Below, in pieces: positions 57,286 through 64,000 of a stretch of DNA of 64,000 nucleotides (its first letter is position 1; every line of letters starts with the position of its first letter). The position numbers were made by a program, and so were the translations under genes. The notes below the pieces were generated by a model. It saw only the letters and a list, made by a program, of their open reading frames with translations, did no database searches and was not told the DNA's origin. The stretch is from Streptococcus sp. HPH0090 (GTDB lineage: Bacteria; Bacillota; Bacilli; Lactobacillales; Streptococcaceae), in contig NZ_KE150464.1 in the NCBI RefSeq assembly GCF_000411475.1, positions 620,001 to 684,000 of the forward strand. Direction: 5' to 3'.

Positions 57286-58170
57286 TTAGGCAGCAGTTAA
57301 TTTCTTATGTAGATAGCTTCCAAGTTTACGAGCTCCAAAGTTAAAAATCAAGATAAAGATGAGGAGCACCGCAGCAGAACCTGCTGAAACAAGAGTTCCA
57401 TCAGGAATAGTTCCTTCACTGTTGACTTTCCAGATATGAACAGCCAAGGTTTCTGCTTGACGGAAGATAGAGATTGGACTAGATACACTTAGAACGTTCC
57501 AGTTAGACCAGTCAAGTGCTGGTGCTGATTGTCCTGCTGTGTAGATAAGAGCTGCAGCCTCACCAAAAATACGACCTGATGCAAGTACCACACCAGTAAC
57601 AATACCAGGTAAAGCTTCAGGAATGACAACATGAAGAACTGTTTCCCAACGAGAAAGTCCAAGTGCTAAACCAGCTTCACGTTGTGTATGGTGAACGTGT
57701 TTCAAACTGTCTTCAACATTACGTGTCATCTGTGGAAGGTTAAAGACGGTCAAAGCCAAGGCACCTGAAATAATTGAAAATCCATATTCAAACTGAACGA
57801 CAAAGATAAGGTAACCAAAGAGACCGACTACGACAGATGGTAGAGATGACAAGATTTCAATACAGGTACGAACGAAGTTGGTAACACGGCCTTTTTTAGC
57901 ATACTCAGCCAAGTAAATTCCAGCCCCCATGGATAATGGTACAGAAATGAATAAGGTGATGACCAAAAGGAAGAAGGAATTATAAAGCTGAATTCCAATA
58001 CCACCACCTGCTTGATAAGAAGATGATTTTCCTGTCAAAAATGACCATGAAACATGAGGCAAGCCTCGAACCAGAATATAAAGAATCAAAGAAGCTAGAA
58101 TTGTCACGATGATTCCTGCGATGGTATAGAGGACAGCTGTTGCAAGTTTATCTAATTTCTTAGCGTGCAT
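57286..58170 (-). CDS. pstA: Phosphate ABC transporter permease PstA
   Basis: A 294-residue permease with six membrane helices. The EAA coupling loop (LGLSRWETVLHVVIPEALPGI) lies near residues 170-190. It forms the channel with PstC. Its start overlaps the end of pstC by 11 bases, so translation is probably coupled. pstB1 follows after 10 bases. Confidence 0.96.
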   Translation of the reverse strand: MHAKKLDKLATAVLYTIAGIIVTILASLILYILVRGLPHVSWSFLTGKSSSYQAGGGIGIQLYNSFFLLVITLFISVPLSMGAGIYLAEYAKKGRVTNFVRTCIEILSSLPSVVVGLFGYLIFVVQFEYGFSIISGALALTVFNLPQMTRNVEDSLKHVHHTQREAGLALGLSRWETVLHVVIPEALPGIVTGVVLASGRIFGEAAALIYTAGQSAPALDWSNWNVLSVSSPISIFRQAETLAVHIWKVNSEGTIPDGTLVSAGSAAVLLIFILIFNFGARKLGSYLHKKLTAA

Positions 58171-59077
58171 AGTTTTTCTTTCCTCTTTCTTTCGTAATCA
58201 ATTTAATCACACTGTTGAAGGCCAAGCTCATCAAGAGCAATACTAGAGCCAGTGACCAAAGAACATTATTATCAACAGTTCCCATAACGGTATTACCAAT
58301 TCCCATGGTCAATACAGATGTTAAAGTCGCTGCTGGTGTCGTCAATGAAGTTGGAACAACGGCTGAGTTACCGACAACCATCTGAATCGCAAGGGCTTCA
58401 CCAAAAGCACGCGCCATCCCAAAAACCACTGCAGTAAAAATACCTGAACGAGCAGCCTTCAAGGTCACACGCCAAATGGTTTGCCAACGAGTTGCTCCCA
58501 TCGCTAAACTAGCTTCACGGTAGTGTCGAGGAACAGCACGCAGACTATCCGTTGTCATAAAGGTAACAGTTGGTAAAATCATGACAAAGAGAACGAAAAT
58601 CCCTGATAAAATCCCAAAACCAGTACCACCAAAGACAGTACGTACAAAAGGTACCACGACCTGCAAACCGATAAATCCATAAACTACTGAAGGAATCCCA
58701 ACTAGGAGCTCGATAGCTGGTTGTAAAATCTTAGCTCCTTTTGGTGATACTTCTGTCATAAAGACTGCTGCCCCAATGGCAAATGGTGTAGCAATCAAAG
58801 CTGATAGGATGGTAACAATAAAGGAACCTAAAATCATTGGAAGGGCACCAAATTGTTTACCTGATGGATTCCAAGTTGCACCAAATAGAAAATCAAAAAT
58901 ATTCACACCATTGACAAAGAAGGTTGACAAACCTTTTTGTGCTACAAAAATCAAAATCATAGCCACAATGATAACAATCAAAGAGAGGCAGGCAAAAGTT
59001 AGCCCTTTCCCTAATTTCTCAAGACGAGAGTTCTTTGAAGGAGAGAGCAATTTTTTAGATAATTCTTCTTGATTCAT
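58160..59077 (-). CDS. pstC: Phosphate ABC transporter permease PstC
   Basis: A 305-residue permease with six helices and a cytoplasmic N-terminus. The EAA loop (MGATRWQTIWRVTLKAARSGI) lies near residues 193-213. Its start codon shares one base with the pstS stop. It pairs with PstA to form the high-affinity phosphate channel. Confidence 0.96.
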   Translation of the reverse strand: MNQEELSKKLLSPSKNSRLEKLGKGLTFACLSLIVIIVAMILIFVAQKGLSTFFVNGVNIFDFLFGATWNPSGKQFGALPMILGSFIVTILSALIATPFAIGAAVFMTEVSPKGAKILQPAIELLVGIPSVVYGFIGLQVVVPFVRTVFGGTGFGILSGIFVLFVMILPTVTFMTTDSLRAVPRHYREASLAMGATRWQTIWRVTLKAARSGIFTAVVFGMARAFGEALAIQMVVGNSAVVPTSLTTPAATLTSVLTMGIGNTVMGTVDNNVLWSLALVLLLMSLAFNSVIKLITKERGKKNYAR

Positions 59078-59955
59078 TATTGACTCCCTTCTATTGCTGT
59101 CACAGTACCTGCAGCATCTTTTTCAACCTTCATTTCCTTGACAGAAATATAGCCCATTCCCTTAACGATTCCGTTCTGAACTTCGTCTGAAAGAACAAAG
59201 TTCAAGAATTCGGTAACCAATTCATTTGGTTCACCAAGTGTATACATGTGTTCATAAGACCACAAAGGCCAATTATTAGTAGTTACATTCTCTGAAGTTG
59301 GTTCATAGCCATTAAGTTTGATGGTCCCAACTGAATCATCAACATATGCAAATGCTAGGTAGGAAATAGCTCCAGGGGTTTGGGAAACGATTGATTTAAC
59401 CATACCATTAGAATCTTGTTCCTGACTCTGAATCGCAGATTGACCATTCATAATCACACTATCAAAGGTCGCACGAGAACCTGAACTCGCAGCACGGTTG
59501 ATAATAGAAATAGCCAAATCTTTCCCACCAACTTCTTTCCAGTTGGTAATTTCTCCTATAAAGATTTGTCGGAGCTGGTCCGTCGTTAGATTATCGACAT
59601 CCACCTCTTTATTAATAATAACAGCAATTCCAGCAACGGCTACCTTATGGTCTACCAAGGCAGAGGCATCAATCCCGTCTTTTTCCTCAGCAAATACATC
59701 AGAGTTCCCAACATCTACTGCACCTGACTGAACTTGAGATAGACCTGTACCAGATCCACCACCTTGAACATTGACTGTTTTACCAATGTGAGCTGACGCA
59801 AACTCATCTGCTGCCGCCTCGACTAAAGGTTGAAGGGCATTTGAACCGACAGCCGTCATAGACTCCCCACGGTCAATCCAACTTGCACACCCTGCTAGCG
59901 AACCAGCAAGTAAAAGAGTTGCAAGAGAGAGGGTGAGTTTTTTAAATTTTTTCAC
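59077..59955 (-). CDS. pstS: Phosphate-binding lipoprotein PstS
   Basis: A 292-residue phosphate receptor of the Pst system. The signal peptide ends in lipobox LAGC (Cys23). The binding residues occur in [30 protein letters not shown] and [14 protein letters not shown]. The start codon is GTG at 59955, behind AAGGAGA. It opens the pstSCAB1B2-phoU operon, in which all genes are within 13 bases of each other or overlap. Confidence 0.97.
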   Translation of the reverse strand: MKKFKKLTLSLATLLLAGSLAGCASWIDRGESMTAVGSNALQPLVEAAADEFASAHIGKTVNVQGGGSGTGLSQVQSGAVDVGNSDVFAEEKDGIDASALVDHKVAVAGIAVIINKEVDVDNLTTDQLRQIFIGEITNWKEVGGKDLAISIINRAASSGSRATFDSVIMNGQSAIQSQEQDSNGMVKSIVSQTPGAISYLAFAYVDDSVGTIKLNGYEPTSENVTTNNWPLWSYEHMYTLGEPNELVTEFLNFVLSDEVQNGIVKGMGYISVKEMKVEKDAAGTVTAIEGSQ

Positions 59956-60039
59956 TATTTGTCTCCTTGAAAATAATGATGAATAACCCGGATTTTCGTC
60001 CTTATTTTCTAACGTTTTTCACGAAAAATCCACACTTCC

Positions 60040-60045
60040 ACTATA
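60040..60045 (-). promoter_or_regulatory. pst operon promoter (-10)
   Basis: TATAGT on the minus strand with a TGT extension, about 85 bases ahead of the pstS GTG. No TTACA-type Pho box repeats were recognised in 59956-60071. Confidence 0.5.
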
Positions 60046-60071
60046 ACATAGAATACTGATTTTGACTAGTT

Positions 60072-61379
60072 TTATACCTTAAACCTCAAGCCCTTGGGGA
60101 AATAATTCTTTAGAGTATTTCCTGTCACTTTAGCAAAGCCCAGACCATTCCCACCAACCAAAACTTGGTACCAACCATTTGGCAGAGTTTCAGACAATTG
60201 AACTGTCTCACCGGCCACGTATTTAACGAAGTCTTCTTGATGAATTTCAATTGATTGTTTGACTTGGCTTGGTTTTAAAGCTAATCCAAGTGCAAAGCTT
60301 GGTTCAAAACGATTTTTCTTAAAAGTTCCAAGATGGAGTCCGTTTCGAGCAATCTTAAGTTTACCCAAATCGGGTAAGACTTCTGGCAAGAGATACAGTT
60401 GCTCCCCAAAAGCTTGTAAGACTCCAGTCAATTTTTCTTTTAAATGTTTCTCCTCAAAATCCTGCCATAAAGAAAGCTGTTCTCGAGAGAGATTAGCCTT
60501 AGATGGTTTGAATTTAGAGGCCTTATTTTCCCCTCTAAATTGTAAATGAGCGACAAACTGTCCTTCTCCCTTAAAATGGTGAGGATACATACGAGCTGTT
60601 TCAGGTAAGTCAATCCCAGGTACCATCCCATTGATAGGTTCAACTGGAATCAATTCAAAATCATAGTTTTCCAGTAACCAGCTGATGATTTCTTCATTTT
60701 CTTCTGGAGCCCATGTACAGGTAGAATAAACCAAACGACCACCATCAGCCAACATGGTAACCGCATCTTCTAAAATCTCACGTTGTAGGCTAGCACACTG
60801 TCTTGGGTATTCTTCACTCCAATAGTCCATGGCATCAGGTTGTTTTCGGAACATCCCCTCACCTGAACATGGTGCATCTAGAACAATTAGGTCAAAATAT
60901 CCCTTAAATACTTTTGCCAAACGATCGGCAGATTCATTAGTTACAACTACATTTGTCGCACCAAAACGTTCCATATTTTCAACCAGTATTTTTGCTCGCT
61001 TACTTGAAATTTCATTGGAAACGAGGAGCCCCTCACCTGCTAGATAGGCTGCCAATTGTGTCGATTTTCCACCCGGTGCTGCTGCCAAATCCAAGACCTT
61101 CATGCCAGGACTTGGCTGAGCTACTTGCGCCACCATTTGTGCAGCCGGTTCTTGGGAATAGACCAGACCAGTTACATGCTCTGGAGACTTTCCAGAAACC
61201 TTACCATAGTAGCCCCAAGGTGTATTTGGAATAGCGTCTGAAAAAGAAACTTGACTTTCTTTTAAGGGATTGATACGAAAGGCATTAACGGCTTCATCAT
61301 CAAAAGAGGCAAGAAAAGCTCTTGCCTCATCTCCCAATATAGTTTCGTATTTTTTTACAAATCCTTCTGGAAATTGCAT
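60072..61379 (-). CDS. rsmF: RsmF-type 16S rRNA cytosine-C5 methyltransferase
   Basis: A 435-residue RsmB/NOP family enzyme. The SAM motif LDLAAAPGGKSTQLA lies near residues 95-109. The two catalytic cysteines are in DAPCSGEGMF and YSTCTWAPEENE. The C-terminal part (about 290-435) matches the RsmF-type PUA-like region. The family places m5C in 16S rRNA; the exact base is not read here. It lies downstream of the IMPase gene on the same strand with a 6-base gap and probably ends the spx transcript. Confidence 0.92.
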   Translation of the reverse strand: MQFPEGFVKKYETILGDEARAFLASFDDEAVNAFRINPLKESQVSFSDAIPNTPWGYYGKVSGKSPEHVTGLVYSQEPAAQMVAQVAQPSPGMKVLDLAAAPGGKSTQLAAYLAGEGLLVSNEISSKRAKILVENMERFGATNVVVTNESADRLAKVFKGYFDLIVLDAPCSGEGMFRKQPDAMDYWSEEYPRQCASLQREILEDAVTMLADGGRLVYSTCTWAPEENEEIISWLLENYDFELIPVEPINGMVPGIDLPETARMYPHHFKGEGQFVAHLQFRGENKASKFKPSKANLSREQLSLWQDFEEKHLKEKLTGVLQAFGEQLYLLPEVLPDLGKLKIARNGLHLGTFKKNRFEPSFALGLALKPSQVKQSIEIHQEDFVKYVAGETVQLSETLPNGWYQVLVGGNGLGFAKVTGNTLKNYFPKGLRFKV

Positions 61380-61385
61380 GTAAGA

Positions 61386-62153
61386 TTATTTCCTTTCGTA
61401 GATATAGGATTGAATTTCATCTTTCATCTCGACTGGTACCATCATAACGGCCTGCCGTGTTTGGAAATCAACTTCCTCACCAGCAATCGTAAGAACCTTA
61501 TAACCTAAACTTTCACCTAGGATACTTGCTGCTGCATAATCCCAGGGTTGAAGATAAGTGATATACGTTAGTAGTCGTCCTGATAGTACCTTTGCAAAAC
61601 TAATTGCAGCACTGCCATAAACTCGTGTGCCAAGTGCAGCATTTCCCAAATCTGCTAAGCCCCATTCGTTGCTTTCTAGCATACCAGAATTACCAGCCAC
61701 CAAAAATTCTCTCAAAGGTTTCTTTTTAAATGCTGGTAAAGGTTCATCATTGCGACAAGGCGGAAAGTCTCCTCCACCATGGTAGCAGTCACCTTTCATA
61801 ACATCATAGATAATCCCAAATTTCCCAACACCATCCTCAAAATAGGCTAGCATAACGGCAAAATCTTCACCTTGTGCTACGAAGTTGTTGGTCCCATCAA
61901 TGGGATCGATAATCCATACACAACCTTGTCCTACTGCTGCACGCATACATCCTTCTTCTGCACAAAATAAATCATCGGGATAACGAGATCGAATTTTCTC
62001 AATGAGTAAGGCTTGAACTTCTTTATCTAACTTAGTGACCAAATCTGTAGGCGAAGATTTTCTCTCAACATGGAGATCTTCTTTCATATGTTCAAGAATA
62101 TATTCTCCAGCTTCCCTAACAATTTCTTTGGCAAATGTAAATTTATTTTCCAA
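61386..62153 (-). CDS. Inositol monophosphatase family protein
   Basis: A 255-residue Mg-dependent phosphatase. Metal ligands are Glu-Glu-Gly (residues 66-68), DPIDGTNNF (83-91) and WDYAAAS near 205. The start is taken as TTG at 62153, with GGAAG 7 bases upstream; this gives the usual family N-terminus. The frame also reads through upstream, but that part lies in the UPF0223 gene. It overlaps that gene by 11 bases, a sign of translational coupling. The substrate may be inositol phosphate, another sugar phosphate or PAP. Confidence 0.9.
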   Translation of the reverse strand: MENKFTFAKEIVREAGEYILEHMKEDLHVERKSSPTDLVTKLDKEVQALLIEKIRSRYPDDLFCAEEGCMRAAVGQGCVWIIDPIDGTNNFVAQGEDFAVMLAYFEDGVGKFGIIYDVMKGDCYHGGGDFPPCRNDEPLPAFKKKPLREFLVAGNSGMLESNEWGLADLGNAALGTRVYGSAAISFAKVLSGRLLTYITYLQPWDYAAASILGESLGYKVLTIAGEEVDFQTRQAVMMVPVEMKDEIQSYIYERK

Positions 62154-62421
62154 GTGAAATCTTCCCTTCTCCTTTTTCTTTTGCCAATTGGACTGCACGG
62201 TAGAAAGAATATCCACTAACTGCTTCAAATTCACGTCCCAAACGTTTTTCTTCACTCTTACTTGGAACAACTGACTTGAATAACTTGTAGGAATCTAATA
62301 GTTTTTTTGCTTCTACCTTAGTTTCATAGGCAGCTTCAACATCATTAAAAAAAGAAAGCACTGAAGCAAGTTCTTCAGTGCTCCACGACAAATCTAGTGG
62401 GTAACTATACTGTTTATTCAT
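62143..62421 (-). CDS. UPF0223 family protein
   Basis: A 92-residue helical protein, the usual length for UPF0223 (YktA). It has the N-terminal [19 protein letters not shown] and a C-terminal Lys-rich tail. The function is unknown. It sits between spx and the inositol monophosphatase gene on the same strand. The ATG at 62421 abuts the spx stop at 62422, and its end overlaps the next gene by 11 bases. Confidence 0.85.
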   Translation of the reverse strand: MNKQYSYPLDLSWSTEELASVLSFFNDVEAAYETKVEAKKLLDSYKLFKSVVPSKSEEKRLGREFEAVSGYSFYRAVQLAKEKGEGKISLGK

Positions 62422-62823
62422 CTAATTAATACCAGCTCTCAATGTAGCTTCTTTCAATTCTTGCTTACGATAACTACGAGGAAGAAACGCACGAATTTCA
62501 TCTTCATTAAAGCCAATCTGCATACGTTTATCATCAATGATAATAGGACGACGCAAAAGACTAGGGTATTGCTCAATTAAACTAAGCAACTCCGTCACCG
62601 AGATACTTTCCACATCGATATTTAATTTTTGGAAAATTTTTGAACGAGTTGAAATGATGTCATCGGTACCGTTTTCGGTCAAGGAAAGAATGTGTTGCAA
62701 CTCTTTTCTTGATAAAGGACTGGTCATAATATTGTGCTCTTGGAAAGGCACCTTATGATTATCTAGCCAAGCCTTTGCCTTACGACATGATGTACAACTC
62801 GGTGATAAAAATAGTGTAATCAT
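62422..62823 (-). CDS. spxA: Spx-family transcriptional regulator
   Basis: A 133-residue ArsC-fold regulator that binds the RNA polymerase alpha C-terminal domain and redirects transcription under thiol stress. The redox Cys-x-x-Cys is Cys10-Cys13 (SCTSCRKAK). The conserved RPIIIDD and GFNEDEIRAFLP occur in the C-terminal half. Streptococci have two Spx proteins and which one this is cannot be told from sequence alone. The start MITLFLSPSC at 62823 is preferred over the longer frame, which has no homology. Confidence 0.93.
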   Translation of the reverse strand: MITLFLSPSCTSCRKAKAWLDNHKVPFQEHNIMTSPLSRKELQHILSLTENGTDDIISTRSKIFQKLNIDVESISVTELLSLIEQYPSLLRRPIIIDDKRMQIGFNEDEIRAFLPRSYRKQELKEATLRAGIN

Positions 62824-62898
62824 GCTATTCTCTTCTTTGCATACTTTTCTCACTCTATTATACAAAAAAATAAAGCGCTTGACTAGTTATTTCCGTAA

Positions 62899-62930
62899 AA
62901 AAACCTATTTTTTCAAGAAAATAGATTTTT
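62899..62930 (-). terminator. Terminator after the TIGR01906-like gene
   Basis: AAAAACCTATTTT and AAAATAGATTTTT with one mismatch around a short loop, about 40 bases past the stop at 62969 and ahead of the spx start region. Confidence 0.65.
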
Positions 62931-62968
62931 CGCACATTCTTTTAAAACATTTTTATGCATTTATTCTT

Positions 62969-63592
62969 TTATTTGCCTGTTTTTCGACTTTTAAGATACA
63001 TAAATCCAAAAATCAATTCATACAAGCAGAAAAATAAAAGAAAGGCATGAAGGAAAAAGTCCTCTGGTAGGATGAGAATGACTGGATCTTTTGCTGGATC
63101 AAAAAGCCAAGTATCATCTCCCACAAAAAGGATTTGATGAAATAAAGTAAAGAATTGTTCAAATCCAATGAAAATACCAACTAAAGCAAGAACCAGAGGT
63201 AGAGACAGCATAATAAAGAGGCCTCTGCGATATAGAAACAGAAAACCTTTCTGAATGACTTGCTTCCAAAAAAGATAGAAAATCGGTAGGGTAACTATCG
63301 CTACTCCTTGTGCTAGGTGAAAGAGTCCCTTCACAACCGCAAAATGATGGATGCCAGAAGGAGACGACGGAAAATCTGGCATTTTCAATGCTTGATTCAA
63401 TGGATTGGTCAAATAATCCATCAAAACATTAAAGTTATGCTGGATTGTCTGAGGTTGGAAAGGAACACGACTTGTTAGGTGTAACCAAGAAATTTCCTGA
63501 GGATACATGAACCAAGCTAGATAAATGGTCAATAAAATAGAAAGCGAAAGGAGGAAAAGGAGACTTCCTCCAAAAGTTAATTTAGTTTTCAT
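62969..63592 (-). CDS. TIGR01906-family membrane protein
   Basis: A 207-residue protein with four hydrophobic segments (about 8-28, 88-112, 125-148 and 177-200). A conserved extracytoplasmic loop contains NFNVLMDYL and FHLAQG. Such proteins sit beside a NagD-like HAD gene in many streptococci, as here, where the two overlap by 11 bases. The function is unknown. It is closed by its own hairpin. Confidence 0.8.
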   Translation of the reverse strand: MKTKLTFGGSLLFLLSLSILLTIYLAWFMYPQEISWLHLTSRVPFQPQTIQHNFNVLMDYLTNPLNQALKMPDFPSSPSGIHHFAVVKGLFHLAQGVAIVTLPIFYLFWKQVIQKGFLFLYRRGLFIMLSLPLVLALVGIFIGFEQFFTLFHQILFVGDDTWLFDPAKDPVILILPEDFFLHAFLLFFCLYELIFGFMYLKSRKTGK

Positions 63593-64000
63593 CGAAATTC
63601 CACTCCGCTAGACTTGAGAGAACATGGGTTGGAGCGATTGGTAGGTCTGCTACTTCTTCAGGTTTTGTAAATCCTGTCGTCACCAAAAGGCTAGGGATTC
63701 TATTATCAATACCAGCACGAATATCAGTCAGGTAATTATCCCCCACCATGACAATTTCTTCGCGCTCAAGCCCTAGGTGTTCAACAGCTTTGTCCATAAT
63801 AATCGCATTCGGTTTTCCAATATAAACTGGTTTTACGCGAGTTGCTGCTTCGAGCAGAGTGACCAGTGAACCAGCACCAGGTAAAAGGCCTCGTTCCGTT
63901 GGGATGTTCAAATCTGGGTTAGTGCCGATAAAGTGAGCACCTTTGTGAATAGCTAGGGTTGCCGTAGCAAATTTTTCATAGTCTACTTGCCAGTCCAAAC
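63582..64000 (-). CDS. HAD-superfamily hydrolase, TIGR01457/NagD-like (3' part)
   Basis: The last 139 or so codons of a HAD phosphatase whose beginning lies beyond the right edge. The visible part contains [20 protein letters not shown] and [18 protein letters not shown]. The late metal motif [13 protein letters not shown] is present. These are typical of the NagD/NMP phosphatase group. The nucleophile motif is outside the window. It overlaps the next membrane gene by 11 bases. Confidence 0.9.
   Translation of the reverse strand, partial: LDWQVDYEKFATATLAIHKGAHFIGTNPDLNIPTERGLLPGAGSLVTLLEAATRVKPVYIGKPNAIIMDKAVEHLGLEREEIVMVGDNYLTDIRAGIDNRIPSLLVTTGFTKPEEVADLPIAPTHVLSSLAEWNFDEN

Overview
The window looks like the chromosome of a mitis-group Streptococcus (S. 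mitis, S. oralis, S. infantis or a close pneumococcal relative). It is AT-rich and carries low-GC Gram-positive genes throughout: an L10 leader, an alanine T-box, NiaR/NiaX, an Spx regulator and a pstSCAB1B2-phoU operon. It also has a typical streptococcal BOX repeat and an LPNTG surface protein. From memory, gene order in several blocks matches S. pneumoniae (murB-potABCD; alsD to pstSCAB-phoU to rsmF to spx; zwf-ftsY-Cof-smc-rnc; lspA-rluD), but the blocks are joined differently. I therefore favour a non-pneumococcal mitis-group species. No rRNA, tRNA or CRISPR array was seen.

Layout. (1) Positions 1-6600 are an accessory region abutting the 3' end of rplL. It holds the start of an unidentified gene behind an unusual nested palindrome, an HTH protein, a large fused type IIG/IIL-like restriction-modification enzyme, and a lone protein with a PD-(D/E)XK nuclease signature. 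The last 15 bases of rplL are the sequence I remember as the integration core of ICESa2603-family conjugative elements. This region may therefore be one end of such an element, most of it outside the window. (2) 6600-14400: rplJL with its L10 leader, niacin uptake and its repressor (niaX-niaR), a Nudix hydrolase, a cluster of small membrane proteins including a truncated duplicate, an acyltransferase and uvrB. (3) 14500-29300: a glutamine-type ABC transporter, zwf, ftsY, HAD phosphatases, an HD hydrolase, a YicG channel-like protein, smc-rnc and ylxM-ffh. The SRP GTPases Ffh and FtsY both lie here. (4) 29300-37800: rluD-lspA-LysR, sodA-holA-pyrD, gdhA, and a two-gene quinone oxidoreductase/TetR operon with an obvious operator. 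(5) 37900-51000: a 1493-residue cell-wall anchored adhesin, alaS behind a T-box that also covers a LURP-one-like gene, and murB-potABCD. (6) 51000-64000: an intramembrane protease-like protein, alsD, a BOX element, a MocR-type regulator that has lost the expected PLP lysine, an amino-acid binding lipoprotein, the complete phosphate operon, rsmF, a translationally coupled spx-UPF0223-IMPase group, a membrane protein and a truncated HAD gene.

Most of the window is ordinary core genome. The parts most worth a second look are the left accessory region with its operator-like nested palindrome, the apparently leaderless ylxM, the structured leader ahead of potA, the LURP-one gene sharing the alanine T-box, and the lysine-less MocR protein.
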